Counted from the first letter of the stretch, positions 44,861 to 57,903 are shown. The stretch: DNA of 64,000 bases from Wurfbainia villosa (GCA_025175895.1 CM045991.1:90569174-90633173); one strand, 5' to 3'. The notes: generated from the sequence alone by a model not told the origin. Translations and numbers: made by a program.

Positions 44861-46595
44861 CTCGAAGATATGGGGTTGCCCTGCTTATGTGAAGCAGACT
44901 GTATTAGATAAACTGGATGCTAAGTCTGATAAATGTCTATTTATTGGATACCCTAAGGAAACAAGGGGTTACCAATTCTATCATCCTGTGGAACAAAAGG
45001 TGTTTGTTTCAAGGTATGCTGTGTTTCTAGAGAAAGAGTTTCTCTTTCAAGAAAACAGTGGGAGTGTCGTTGAGCTTGAGGAGGCTCGAGAGACTCCAAT
45101 AGACATTGATGAGATACCTGGTGAAGCACCACAATCGATAACTCATAGTGATGAGCCATCGGCTGGACCTATTGAGACACCACATCTTCGTAGATCTGGT
45201 AGAACACACAACATTCCTGAGAGATATGGATTTCTCGTAAGTGAATTGAACTACGTGTTACTCATTGATGATGAGGAGCCTACCAGTTATGAAGAAGTTT
45301 TGAAAAGTTCAGAAAGGGATAAATGGCTTAACGCCATGAAGTCAGAAATGGATGAGAATCAAGTTTGGAACTTGGTTGACCCACCTGAAGGCATAAAGCC
45401 TATAGGGTGCAAGTGGGTTTTCAAGAAGAAAATCGACATGGATGGTAATGTGATTACCTATAAGGCTAGACTGGTGGCGAAAGAATATCGTCAAAAGCAA
45501 GGTGTTGATTATGACGAAACCTATTCACCTATTGCTATGCTTAAATTCATTCGGATGCTCCTGGCCATAGCGGCTCATTATGATGTGAGATATGGCAGAT
45601 GGATGTGAAAATAGCTTCTCTTAATGGAAACCTACTCGAGGACGTGTATATGATACAGCTTGAGGGTTTCACATCGGTTGATAAAACCAAGGTATGCAAA
45701 CTACGACGATCCATATATAGACTGAAGCAAGCATCCAGGAGTTGGAATATCCGTTTTGATGAGACAATCAAAAAGTTTGATTTCTCACAAAATTCGGATG
45801 AACCTTGTGTGTACAAAAAGGTTAGTGGGAGTGCAGTCATGTTCCTAGTATTGTATATCGATGACATATTACTTATAGGAAACGATGTTTCTATCTTACA
45901 GTCAGTTAAAATTTGGTTGTCCAAGACATTCTCCATGAAAGACCTGGGAGAAGCAACCTACATCCTCAGTACTAAGATCTATAGGGATAGATCGAATCAG
46001 TTGCTTGGTCTTTTGCAGTCTACATATATAGACCGAGTGTTAAAGAGGTTTAGCAAGTCGGAATCTAAGAAAGGTTTCCTTCCCATCAGGTATGGGATAC
46101 ACCTTTTGAAGTTTATGTGTCCGCGAACAGAAGACGAGAGGATTTGCATGAGTTAGATTCCCTATGCATCCGCAATAGGATCTATCATGTATGTTATGTT
46201 ATGTACGAGGTTCGATGTATCATATACTCTGAGTGTCACGAGCAGATACCAGTATTATCCAAAAATGGATCATTGGGTGGCTGTTAAGATGATCCTTAAG
46301 TACTTAAGAAGAACTAAGATGTGTTCCTAATATATGGAGAAGGGGACATGGTGATATGTGGGTATACAGATGTCAGCTTCCAGAAAAACAAAGATGATTC
46401 CAAGTCTCAGTCTGGGTATGTATTCACCTGGAATGGACGCGCAATAAGTTGAAAGGTTCCAAGCTTGACACTATAGCGGATTCTTCCACTGAGACAGAAT
46501 ACATTGCAGCTTCGAAAGCAGCAAAGGAAGCGGTTTGGATTAAGAAGTTCATTTCTGAACTTGATGTGGTCTCATCAATGATCCAAACATGTGTT
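44861..46595 (+). pseudogene. T2 reverse transcriptase and first part of RNase H
   Basis: An open frame from 44889 to 45608 covers the linker (LFIGYPKETRGYQFY) and the RT start (WNLVDPPEGIKPIGCKWVFKKK, ARLVAKEYRQKQGVDY). A frameshift near 45590 moves to a second frame (45599-46156) with MDVKIASLNGNL, RLKQASRSWNIRF and the catalytic LVLYIDDILLIGND. The rest has several stops. RNase H starts near 46470 with TEYIAASKAAKEAVWIKKF and is cut by S2 at 46596. Confidence 0.92.
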
Positions 46596-47706
46596 TGTTG
46601 GTGCAGTAGGCACCTAAGTCGAACCTAAGTTTTGATTATAGCAAATGATACAAAGTTAAGCTCATATCGTTATCTCACAAGCTAAATCGAGTGTGCAGAA
46701 AATTGCTAAAGCTGGAGCTGAAGGCTAGTGACACCCGGAGGAAGCCGCGGTGGTCAGGCGACACTCGAGTGACTTCGGAGGGAGCCGAAGGAATCGAGTG
46801 GAAGGCCATAAGCAAGAGCTACAAAGTAAGTATCGAGGTAAGCTCGTGTGTGTGAGCGTAAGTGAGGTCGTATCCTCCTTACGGGGATGGTCTTAAGCGC
46901 AGATCCAACCAAAGACATCCCATGGATGGTCTAGGTCGAGATCGGACGGCCAACGGCTATCAAAATTATGTTTTTATTAAGCTAACTTGTGGTTTTAGCT
47001 AGCATCAGTCGACTGCCCACAAGAGCCACTCGACTGCTTGAAATCAGTCGACTATTGAGTGTTGCAACTCGACTGGCGCTGCCATCAGTCAACTGATGAT
47101 GGCCATCAGTCGACTGATGGTCAAGGATCAGCTTCGAGGAGTCAATCCTTATCACCTCATTTCAAGGAGCTTGGTGCCTAAATTTGATTGTATGAAGATC
47201 CCCTCGAGGAGGGACTCAAAGGCTATAAAAGGAGGGCTTCTCCTAGGGTTTTTCATCAATTCCAAGTGCTCAAAAGTGCTCGTGTTACGCTACTCTTCTA
47301 CGACGATCTTACGACGACGATGTGCTACCGCATCTCCGACAACAAGAGCTTAAGTTTCATTCTTCTATAAGTCATTGGTATATTGTTATTTTGTTTCTTA
47401 CTTATCAAGCTTTAATCGTAACAAGGAGAGAGGGAGTGTCCCTCTACCTTGAGCTTTCTTGTATCGATTGTTTTATTGCTTACTCCTACCTCCAACGAGG
47501 AGGAGTATTTTTAGTGTTTTGCCCTCCGTACGCGGTCTAGGACCGTTAGGGCCTGGGAGTAGTAGCCGAAGGCTACGAACCAAGTAAAAAACTCTATTGT
47601 CTCGTTTGTTTTGAATTTATCTTCCATTGTGTCTACTCGTGTTTTAACGAACGAAAGTGTTTATCACTATTCACCCCCTCCCTCTAGCGATCCGCTCGAT
47701 CCAACA
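46596..47706 (+). repeat. S2 5' LTR
   Basis: U3 carries a cluster of CAGTCGACTG-type words (47006-47120). A TATA box GCTATAAAAGGAGGG lies at 47222-47236, and U5 ends with CTATTCACCCCCTCCCTCTAG and GATCCAACA. Confidence 0.94.
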
Positions 47707-47707
47707 A

Positions 47708-47720
47708 TTGGTATCAGAGC
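47708..47720 (+). other. S2 primer-binding site
   Basis: TTGGTATCAGAGC begins one base after the LTR. It is of the iMet type. Confidence 0.93.
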
Positions 47721-47929
47721 CAGGGTGCTAAGATTTGGTCAAACCACCAATCTAGCTTTTCTACAGATTTTTTTTCTTTTTAATTATGTTTATTTCGAAT
47801 TTGTTTTCTTTCATTCGTTTAGTTTTTTTTCTCTCCCGCACTACTAATCCAAGACGCGAGTCTTGGTACATTTCGGTCGTTTGTGTCATTGCTAGGTTTT
47901 TATTCTTCATTCTCTTGTTTTTTGTATCA

Positions 47930-49396
47930 ATGGCCCATCTCGAGGGTTTTAGCACTGTCCGACCTCCGTTTTACAACGGAGATGACTTCCGTTATTGGAA
48001 GGGTCAGATGGAGTGCTTCCTTAAGACCCAAATCGAGATGTGGATCATAATTTAAACGGGATTCACACTTCCAACTAACGAAGTGGGTGAATCTTTGGAT
48101 TATGACCAATGGACCATTGCTACAAAAAGACAAGTCGAAGCCAATGCTAAGGTGACTCAAATCCTCCAATGCGGCTTGTCCAAGGAGGAGCTCAATCGCA
48201 TCGGCCCATTCATCAGTGCCAAAGACTTATGGACAAAGTTGGTCGAATTACACGAAGGGACCGATGAAGCCAAGGTATGTAAGCGTGATCCCTTGTTCAA
48301 TAGGTTATATAATCTAAAAATGCAGGAACATGAGACGGCGACGCAACTACATGCTCGGGTTCAAGATATCGTCAACAACCTACACGCAATCGGACAAAAG
48401 GTTGAAAACCGCGACCTTATTAGGTATGTACTAAACTCATTTCCTAGGACTACCTTGTGGTCATCCATGGTCAATTCCTATAAGGTCTCCAAGGATCTTT
48501 CAAAACTTAGATTAGATGAGTTGTTTTCGGATTTCTAACTCCATGAACAGTCTAACTCGGAACCCGAGAAGGGTATAGAACTTTTTGCAAGTTCGAAGAA
48601 GAAAACCGTGAGCAAGCCACCCCTGAAGGAGGAAGAAGATGAGTCCGATTCGGAGTTCGACCCAGAAATAGAGGTCGAACTAGTCAACCTAGTTCGGAGG
48701 ATGGTCAAGGGTCGAAAGCGAACCATCATGCATCCCAATGAAGGTAAGTCTAAAAGTTCTAATGTTAGGTGTTATGAATGCAACAGGTTTAGACATATCA
48801 AGTTCGAATGTCCGAAGCTCAAGAGAAAAGCACCAAAACACAAGAAGGCTCTCAACGCTACGTGGGAGGAAGCGTCCAAGGAAGAAGATGATGATCACGT
48901 CTTCATGGCTAAATTGGCTGAATCGGAGACAGAGTCAGAACTGGAGCACGAGTCTAAACCCGAAGACGAATCGGATTGCGAAGCTCTATTCAAGACAAGC
49001 CACGGATTCGCATCCGGTTCAAAAGATACACTCAAGGTAAGTCAATCTCTTATTAGTACTCTTTATAGTGCAAATAAATTCTTAACTAGGAAATTAGCTA
49101 AGTCCGAGTCCAAGGTCGAGACCCTGGTTGAGGAGGTTAAACTCCTCAAACACAAGGTCTCCCTAACCTCTTCGACTAGTCGAGTTCGAGAGGAGGATTC
49201 AACTCGGGTTGAAAAGCTCGAAGTTGAGAACTCACTCTTGAAGAGTCAAGTTGAAGATCTTAGGAACACGTTGGAAAGGTTTACTTTGGGATCCAAGGGA
49301 CTTGAACTCCTACTTGGATCGCAAAGGGTCGTGTATAATAAGGTCGGACTAGGGTTTAGCTCAAATACGACCAAAAGTCGTATATGTCGATTGTAA
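47930..49396 (+). pseudogene. S2 Gag
   Basis: It starts MAHLEGFSTVRPPFYNGDDF at 47930 and follows the SIRE Gag pattern (RYWKGQMECFLKTQIE, LQCGLSKEELNRIGPF, YVLNSFPRTTLW). Stops at 48052 and 48536 interrupt it. The second half has acidic segments, the zinc knuckle CYECNRFRHIKFEC at about 48771-48812, and a long coiled-coil stretch around 49030-49270. The conserved FTLGSKGLELLLGSQRVVYN tail follows. The CCHC residues are intact, in contrast to S1 and S3. Confidence 0.92.
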
Positions 49397-50146
49397 GTCG
49401 ACATAAAAAACATGTCCAAGCATGAGTCCCTAAGACCGCCTTGATTTCAAACTTAGGATCCAACCAGTATTGGGTTCCCAAGGACCAAATCCACTATGTG
49501 GAGAGACCGAACCGATTTAATGGTCCAGGGGGAGCCAGTACAAAACTTGTTTGTGCTTTAACTTAGAAATTCCATGCTTAGGTTCCTTATTTATTTTGAT
49601 TTTTCTTTTTAGAATTGTTAGATAGGACTATAACTCGTCGATACTTGGTAATATATTACCATGATACGGCAAGATGATAGTACGCTAGGAAAGTAGAGTC
49701 TCGTGTATTCGGGCTAGATAAGGCGTATCTAGTTCGGTGCACATGACCGAGTGGAACTAGCTGAAGCTACCTCGTCGTATCCTAGACTAGTTAGACCAGG
49801 AAGTGGTCTTAGGTGAGTCAAGTCTCTATTTTCTTGAAAATAGTTTTGTCTAAGGAAGTGGTCATTTTTTCGATCAAAGAAGGCCTCTGTGCCTCGCCAC
49901 GACCTAGAAGCCATGATCTTGAAAAGGTGACTTGATGAGCCTAAGGTCAAATCCGAATCTAACGCAAGGTTGACAAATGTTCAAATCATTAAATTTAAAT
50001 CAAGTAAAATTTAAAGTCATCTCACAAGAACATATAAGGTTAACATGCTTGATCATGTAGACATGGGTGAGATGATTTAGGTTTAATAATTTACAACCAA
50101 CCTTTAATAATTCCAATATCCGATCCAACTACCTTGCGTGTAGGAT
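49397..50146 (+). other. S2 region between gag and pol
   Basis: The first 160 bp still resemble the Gag C-terminus (KYWVPKDQIHYVERPNRFNGPGG-like, in pieces). The rest lacks a frame. Its middle (49720-49930) is shared with S1 and S3. It lies where most SIRE elements run gag and pol together, so expansion or decay has separated the two frames. Confidence 0.6.
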
Positions 50147-51500
50147 CAATGAATGTTGGACAGTGGTTGCTCTCGACACATGACCGGGGATCAACTCAAG
50201 TTTTCGAAGCTTCGATTCAAACGACAAGGATCGGTAGCCTTCGGAAACAATGACAAGCTCAAAATCATCGGATCAGGTGATACTGAGCTCAACTCTAACT
50301 TTATTATTCAAAATGTCTTATTGGTAGAGAATTTCCAATATAATTTACTTAGTGTATGCCAATTGTGTGATAATAACTATAAGGTCATATTTCTAGAAAA
50401 TGAATGCATAATTAATACCAATAAAACCTCTAAAACAACTCTTAAAGGAACCAGAAATAACAATATTTATACTATTAATTTAACTAACTCCTCAACCAAG
50501 TGTCTTATGACACGGCAAGAGGAATCTTGGTTGTGGCACCGACGACTCGGTCACTCGCACCCAAGACTCATCCACAAGATGAGTCAGAGTGACTTAGTCA
50601 AAGGTTTGCCTAACCTCAACAACTTGGATAATAAAATATGTAATGTTTTTCAACAAGGTAAACAATCTAGGACACAACATCAACTAACTAATCAAGAATG
50701 AACCAAAAGTGTTCTTGAGCTCCTACACATGGATCTATTTGATTCACACGGAGCTAAGTCACTTAATGGGAGTCAATTCTGCTTAGTCATAATTGATGAC
50801 TATTCTAGATTTACTTGGGTTAGGTTCATCAAACACAAAAGTGATACCCTAGATCAATTAATCAACCTATTTAAACTAATAGAAAATCAACAAAACCTTA
50901 AAATCAAAAGACATAGGAGTGATCAAAGTAGTGAATTCGAGAACCATAGGTTTATAGAATTCTGTAACCTAAATGGATACCACCATGAGTTCTCATGTCC
51001 TAGAACCCCACAACAGAATGGCCTAGTAGAACGTAAAAATAGAACCCTACAAGAAGCCGCTAGGATAATGTTAAACGAGTGTAACCTACCCAATAGGTTT
51101 TGGGCGGAAGCCGTTAGTACGGCATACTATGTCCAAAATAGGATCCTTATGGTAAAGAGGCACCTTAAGATCTCGTACGAGATTTATCACGATAAAATAC
51201 CTAACATCAAGTACTTTAGGGTATTTGGATGTAAGGTACATATCCTAAACACTAAGAATTACCTAGGGAAATTTACATCCAAAACCTCGACCGGAATCTT
51301 TCTAGGATACTCGACTACGATTAGAGCCTATAGAGTATATAACCATGACACCCTTAGAGTCGAGGAGACTATTAATGTAGTGTTTGATGAAGGACACGAA
51401 CCGATAAAACCCCGGGCAACCCCAATTATCGAGCTGATTCATACCAAACTCAACTCCGATCCGGAGATCGAGTCTAGTATTAATCCTAACCTGAGTCAAC
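50147..51500 (+). pseudogene. S2 protease and integrase
   Basis: Protease begins with the MLDSGCSRHMTGD active site at 50153. The pre-integrase finger has WHRRLGHSHPRLIHK, but the second cysteine is replaced (CNVFQQGKQ). A stop lies at 50699. The integrase core follows with HMDLFDSHG, DDYSRFTWV, RSDQSSEFEN and PRTPQQNGLVERKNRTLQEA, so aspartate, aspartate and glutamate are all visible. GIFLGYSTTIRAYRVYN marks the C-terminal end. This part is the best-kept Pol segment in the window. Confidence 0.92.
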
Positions 51501-53220
51501 CAAGTCATCCTATCGATCAAGTGATAGGTGACTCTAACCCAAATCAAACTAGGACTCAAACTAGTCATCCTATCAGCCACGTGATAGATGACTCTAACCC
51601 AAATCAAACTAGACCTCAATCGAATCATCCTTTCGACCAAGTGATAGGTGATCCAAGCCTAGGAGTTCGAACTAGAGCCTCATACCGAAACCTTAGTCAA
51701 ATCTTCTTGATTTCCAAAATTGAACCCAAAACTATTGACCAAGCTCTTCTTGATCCCGATTGGATTATTGCAATGCAAGAAGAGCTAGCTCAATTCACTA
51801 GGAATGAAGTATGGGAATTAGTACCACCACTTAAAGATAAAACAATCATTGGAACAAGGTGGGTGTTTAGAAAAAAACTTGATGATAAAGGTGAAGTAGT
51901 TAGAAATAAAGCTAGATTAGTCGCTAAAGGGTTTAGTCAAGTCGAAGGTTTAGATTATGACGAGACCTATGCCTCAGTAGCTAGATTAGAGTCCATTCGA
52001 ATGTTATTAGCATATGCTACACATCGAGGATTTAAGTTGTTTCAAATGGATGTAAAGTCAGCATTCTTGAATGGATATATTAAGGAGGAGGTTTATGTTA
52101 GTTAACCCCCCGGTTTTGAAATCCTAGATAAACCCGACCATGTCCTTAGATTAAAGAAAGCTCTCTATGGACTCAAATAAGCTCCTTGAGCTTGGTACGA
52201 GAGGCTTTTGATTTATCATAAGTCCAAAGGATTTAACCAAGGCCTAGTCGATCCAACCCTCTTTGTAAAAATCGTAGGGAAAGACATATTCATAGCCCAA
52301 ATCTACGTAGATGATATCATCTTCGGAACCACCAACTCGATCCTACTAAATGAATTCATTTCACTTATGGAAAGTGAATTTGAAATGAATTTAGTAGGTG
52401 AGTTGAGTTTCTTCTTAGGTCTACAAATTAAACAAACTAAAGATGGAATATACCTACACCAACGCAAATATACTAGAGAATTAATTAAACGTTTTGGAAT
52501 GCAAGACGCTAAAATTATTAATACCCCAATGAAAACAAATGTAAATATAGAAGAAGATGTAACCAGGAATTCAATTGACTTAAAATACTATAAGAGTGTG
52601 ATAGGGAGTCTCTTTTACTTAACTGCAAGCCGACCTGATATCTTATTTGCAGTAGTATGTGCACAAGATTCCAAACCTGTGCCAAGGAGTCTCACCTAAC
52701 TCTAGTCAAGCGTATCCTTAGATATCTAAAGGGTACACTTAATGTCGGTATTTGGTACCCTAGATCTACCGAGTTCGAACTAACCGACTACTCTGACTCG
52801 GACTATGTTAGTAGTAAGCTCGATAGAAAGAGTACAAGTGGTTGTTGTCAACTTCTCGGCTCGAGTCTAGTGAGTTGGTGCAGTAGGAAGCAACACTGTG
52901 TTGTCTTATCTACCACCGAAGCCAAATACATCGCGATGGGTGAGTGTGTCACTCAGCTTCTTTGGATGAAGCACACTCTCCGAGATTTTAAGTTAGACTT
53001 TACAAATACTAAAATTCACTTAGATAACATTAGCTCAATTAACCTAACTAAAAATCCAATATGTCACTCTATGACCAAACATATAGAAGTCAAACATCAT
53101 TTCATTCGAGAACATGTGACCAACGGAGCCATACAACTCGAATACGTCGAATCGAAGTCCAACTTGGCAGATCTATTTACTAAACCCCTACCCGAAGCCG
53201 AATTCAGTCTATTAAGATGA
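51501..53220 (+). pseudogene. S2 reverse transcriptase and RNase H
   Basis: A linker with a 60-bp in-frame repeat leads into the RT: VPPLKDKTIIGTRWVFRKK, ARLVAKGFSQVEGLDY and QMDVKSAFLNG. Stops follow at 52103 and 52178-52188 (YGLK*AP*AW, where QA and W normally occur). The catalytic QIYVDDIIFG is at about 52291-52320. A frameshift near 52660 passes to the frame with LTDYSDSDYVSSKLDRKSTSG and LSTTEAKYIA. The RNase H end, LADLFTKPLPEAEF, stops at 53218. Confidence 0.92.
51503..51652 (+). repeat. 60-bp in-frame repeat in the S2 integrase-RT linker
   Basis: Two and a half units (51503-51562, 51563-51622, 51623-51652) encode SHPIDQVIGDSNPNQTRTQ-type peptides. Because the unit is a multiple of three, the frame is kept. 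It lies in the variable linker between integrase and RT. Confidence 0.92.
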
Positions 53221-53918
53221 AAATTGGGCATGTGCATAGTAGAATAGGAATTTACATTTTCTTATTACTATTTTTACTTTTTTCATGGAACTAGCATAGG
53301 ACATACCTTAGATATCATGCACCTATAGATTTAAGGAGCCAATACATCTCATAACACATAGGACTAATGTGTTTGTGTACTTAGCCACGTAGATGGGCGT
53401 GAGATGTTAGGACCTTACTCCTGGTTCCAGATATAGAGCTAGTGCATCGCCATGAACCACAGAGTATAATCATATATATTAACCGACTCTGACCAGGACT
53501 TGTTGATCCTTTATATCAATCAAGTCAAATAAGAGTTGAACATTAAATAGATGAGCTTATTTTCAGTATTTTATTTTCAAAATAATATGGAGCATGCTTG
53601 GACTTGAAACTTAAACTTAATACCTATATTTTCTATTTCAAACCCCCCCCCCCCCCCGCCCCCCACTCTTTTCGATATATGGCAAAAGGGGGAGAAAAAG
53701 GCCAAAGGCCAAAGTTAAGGGATCAATTTTTTTTTATAACTTAACTTACTACTTCATACTTATTCTCATGGTCAAAAGTTAATAAATGTTTTCTTTTACT
53801 TAACTTTAATTTTTGCAAATTTTCTTAAACTTAACTGTTTTAAAAAGGGAGAAAGGACCAAGTTAAGAAGTCTTCTTAACTTAAATTTTTCTTACTAAGG
53901 TCAACTTTAAGTAATTGT
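53221..53918 (+). other. S2 3' non-coding region, first part
   Basis: No coding motifs were found. It contains a poly-C run (53646-53661) followed by CACTCTTTTCGATATATGGCAAAAGGGGGAG, in several pieces similar to S3 around 57686-57715. S3 then inserts at 53919. Confidence 0.65.
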
Positions 53919-54972
53919 TGTTGGTGCAGGGGCACTAGATAATCGAACCTGTGTTTTGATTATGGCAAAGACACAAAGTTAAGTTTATATTGTTATCTCA
54001 CGAGCTAAATCAAGTGTGCAGAAAAGTACTAAAGCTGGAGCTGAAGGCTAGCGACACCCAGAGGAAGCCGTGGTGGTCGGGCGACACTTGAGTGAATTCG
54101 GAGGGAGCCGAAGGAATCGAGTGGAAGGCCGGAAGCGAGAGCTACTATCGAGGTAAGCTCGTGTGAGTGAGAGATTGTAAGGTCGTGTCCTCTTTACGGG
54201 GACGACCGTAGGCGACGATTCGACTAAGACTTCCTGTGGAAGGTCTAGGTCGAGATCGGACGGTTAGAAACCGTCGTATTTATCATTTTCCGAGCTAATC
54301 TCTTCGCAGGAAGTATGGCGGTGGCGGCATTGGACATTGGGCGATCGTATTATCGATTGGTGATGAGATGCATCGGTCATTGTCATCCGATCGATGAGAG
54401 GCATCAGTCGACTGATGGCGACGATTCAGCCTTTGCGCTAGGTCAAAACGGATAACGTTTGTGATAAAAATTTGGAAAAATTCATGATCCATTCCAAAGA
54501 AATAGGAGACAAATTCAGAGGCTAAAGTCTATAAAAGGAGGGGAGGATTCATCTCCAAATCACATCAATTATTCATCAAGTGCTCCTACAACGCCAACGC
54601 TTCAACACCGTCATAACGCCGACGCGACGCCAAGTTTTGATCTTCTTCGTCGGCAGATTCAAGTAATATTTTGATATTATATTCTGTATTTTATCTTCAT
54701 AGCGAGGTGAGGTAGGCTTGTTGCCTCATCCTCGTATTCGGTTTTTGTAATCGTTGTCTCCTACCTCCAACGAGGAGGAGGCGTTTTAGTGCTTTGCCCT
54801 CGTCGCGGTCTAGGACCGATAGGGCCTTGGAGTAACAACGCTGGGTTGTGAACCAAGTAAAATAAAGCGTGTTCATTTATTTTCCGCTGTGCTTACTTTG
54901 CGTGTCGAGCGAGCGAAAAGAAAAAGATTTACGATCGCTATTCACCCCCTCTGGCGACACTTCGATCCAACA
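53919..54972 (+). repeat. S3 5' LTR
   Basis: TG...CA ends and the TATA box TCTATAAAAGGAGGGG at about 54528 are present. One CAGTCGACTG word remains at 54406-54415. Small losses relative to the other LTR include the CGTACGC word near 54800. Confidence 0.94.
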
Positions 54973-54973
54973 A

Positions 54974-54986
54974 TTGGTATCGAGGC
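54974..54986 (+). other. S3 primer-binding site, mutated
   Basis: TTGGTATCGAGGC replaces the TTGGTATCAGAGC of S2. The change would weaken pairing with the tRNA if it is real and not a sequencing error. Confidence 0.75.
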
Positions 54987-55337
54987 GGGCGCTAAGATTT
55001 GGTGAAACCACCAATCTAGCACGTTTTGGTTTTATTTTCATATTTTTCGATTCGTATATTTCTTAGGTTTTTGTTTCCCGCACTACTAATCCAAGACCAA
55101 GTCTTGGTACATAGTTTTTTGTTGTGTTTTTGCAAGTACTAATCTCCTTCGGAGTACCTCACGATCAAACGAGCATAACTTTTGCTACAAGTGGACTCAC
55201 GAAACGATCTACCCACCAAATCGAAGCTCTTTGAAAGATATACACTTCTTACGGGGGGTTTACCCCCGTAACAAGCTATTTCCAGCCCCAAAATCCAACG
55301 TTTAGTACCCTTTCGGGGACATCGAAGGTCATACTTA

Positions 55338-56671
55338 ATGGCTCACATTGAGGGATATAGCACCACCCGACCTCCGTTCTTTAACGGAGATGATTTCCGT
55401 TATTGGAAAGGTCGGATGGAGTGTTTCTTGAAAACACAAGTCGAGACTTGGATAATAATCCAAACTGGCTTTGCTTTACCCACCAATGATCAAGGAGAGC
55501 CATTGGATTTCAACAAGTGGACAAATGCAACCAAGAGGCAAATCGAAGCCGATGCAAGAGCAACCCAAATATTGCAATGCGGCTTGTCCAAGGAGGAACT
55601 CAACCGCATCGGACCATTCATTAGCGCCAAGGACCTATGGAATAAATTAATTGAGCTACACGAAGGAACGTCCGATGCTAAGGTATGTAAACGTGACCTT
55701 CTTTTCAATAAGTTGTATAACCTCAAGATGCAGGAACACGAGACGGCAACGCAACTACACGCCCGCGTCCAGGACATTGTCAATGGCCTACACACCATCG
55801 GACACAAGGTCGAAAACCGTGACCTACTAAGGTACGTTCTTAATTCATTTCCTAGGACTACCTTGTGGGCATCCATGGTCGATGCCTACAAGGTCTCTAA
55901 GGACCTATCGAAGCTTAGGTTAGATGAATTATTTTCCGAGTTTGAACTTCACGAGCAAACTAACGTGATCCGGGCCGAGAGAGGTATTGCTCTACTTGCA
56001 GGACAAAGAAGCAAGCCACCTACTAGGCAAGTAGATGAACTCGAACCCGAAGACGAATCCGAAGAGGAGGCCATAATAGTCAATATTGTGCGGAGAATAG
56101 TTCGACAAGAAAGAAGGAAATTGAAGAATGAGAACCAAAAGAAAAGGGAGCAAGGAAAGCCTTCCATGCAACTTGGGACAACAGAAGACATAGCTTACAT
56201 GGCAAGAACGGAGGAGTCCGAGTCGGAATCTGCCGAGTCCAACTACAACTCCGACTCAGGCCAGAAGATTATTTGAGAGAAAACTCAAAGCGGACCAAAG
56301 GGAAAGTTAAGGTTGATTTCTCTTTAATTAGTCCACTTTACAGGACAATTAAACTGCTTCATAGGACATTAACTAAGTCCGAGTCGAGGGTTGAGTCGTT
56401 ACTTGAGGAGGTTGAAACCCTCAAGCAAGAGGCTACTCTAATCTCTTCAACTAGTCAAGTTCAAGAGAGAAACTCAACCCAAATTGAAAAACTTGAGAAG
56501 GAGAATTCTCTCTTGAAAGACCAAGTTCAAGAGGTCGAGGCTAGGTTGGAAAAGTTCACGTTGGGATCTAAGAACCTTAACCGACTACTTGGAACCCAAA
56601 GAGCCATGTACAACAAAGCGGACTCGGATTTAAGTCAAAGACTACGAATAGGTCTTATATGTCTATCGTAA
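55338..56671 (+). pseudogene. S3 Gag
   Basis: A frame of 312 residues starts MAHIEGYSTTRPPFFNGDDF at 55338. It is open through the complete Gag core (WKGRMECFLKTQVE, LQCGLSKEELNRIGPF, VLNSFPRTTLWASM) to a stop at 56274. An overlapping frame (56273-56671) continues with the coiled coil (SESRVESLLEEVETLK) and FTLGSKNLNRLLGTQRAMYN. The region that should hold the CCHC knuckle reads lysine- and glutamine-rich without cysteines (NENQKKREQGKPSM). This is the best-kept Gag core in the window. Confidence 0.9.
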
Positions 56672-57903
56672 ATCGTAGTCATCAAAGAGTTCAAGCATGG
56701 GTCCCAAAGGTTTTATTAAATTCACATATTAGGACTAATAAGTATTGGATTCCTCGGGATCAAGTTCATTATTTGAATAGACCTTATTGGTTCAATGGTC
56801 TAGGGAGCTAACACTAAAATAGTATACCACTTAGCAAAACCATTGCATGCTTAGAATTTACATTAACTTGTGAACTTACTTAGAATCGTCACATAACCAA
56901 CTAAAATCCTTCAAAAGATTGAGCCTCGGGAGCCTCTTTTCATAAATAACTAGTTAGTCAACTCTTGATAATATAGTATCGGGGCGCGAGATGATAGTAT
57001 GCGTTAGGGAGACAAAGTCTAGTGTGTATTCGAGCTAGATAAGGTGTATCTAGCTTGGTGCACTTGGCCAGAGTGGAACTAGTGAAGCTACCTCACCGTA
57101 TCCTAAACTAGTTAGACCAGAAGTAACCTAAGTGACTTAAGTGATATTTTCTTGAATTTGGCTTTGTCTAAGGAAGTGGTCGTTGTTCCGATCAAAGAAG
57201 GCCCTGTGCCTCGCCACGACACGGAAGCCGGTTTCTCGAAAAGTTACTTAACGATCTAAAGGTTAAATCTGAATCTAACCCAAGGTTGACTATCTTTAAT
57301 CAATTTAAAATCATCTCACAAAACATATAAGGTGAACAAATTATGAGACACATAGAATGGGTGAGATGTTAAGGATAATTGAAATATACTTGAAACAATC
57401 CTTCAAAATACTACTTATTTTCTCAACTATTGTACTTAACAACTCTGAGGCCAAAGTTTAGCACCCCCTACATCTCTTATACTTCATATATTTGACTAAG
57501 GTGGAGAGCAAACTAATCTTAAGGGTTATATTATAAATCTTTAGATTATTGGTGCAGAGGGACACACCTCGAACCAATCTATCTAACTATTGCTAGACGC
57601 ATGCTTGGACTCATATTTGATTTATCTAGATGCATTCATAAACGACATTGTTTTAAACCCCTATTTTATACAAAAACCACAACACTCTTTTTTGATTTAT
57701 GGCAAAGGGGGAGAAGAGCGAAAGTTAAGGGGGAGTAACACAAAATTTCATTTTGAAACACAAAATTTGTTTTTGAAAACTAAAGTATCTCTTTCAAAAC
57801 TCACCTAGGGTTAAGGGGGAGTTTTTGGGAATGGCATTCATCATCTACTATATGTGTTTTATGCTTTAATTTCCCTTAACTTTGTGTTGGTTTGCCATAG
57901 ATC
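56672..57903 (+). other. S3 3' non-coding region
   Basis: The first 150 bp are broken Gag tail (SHQRVQAWVPKVLLNSH and TNKYWIPRDQVHYL-like pieces). The remainder is shared with S1 and, up to about 57350, with S2. Two GGCAAAGGGGGAG-type tracts occur at about 57697-57712 and 57733. Pol is missing between this segment and the 3' end. Confidence 0.75.
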
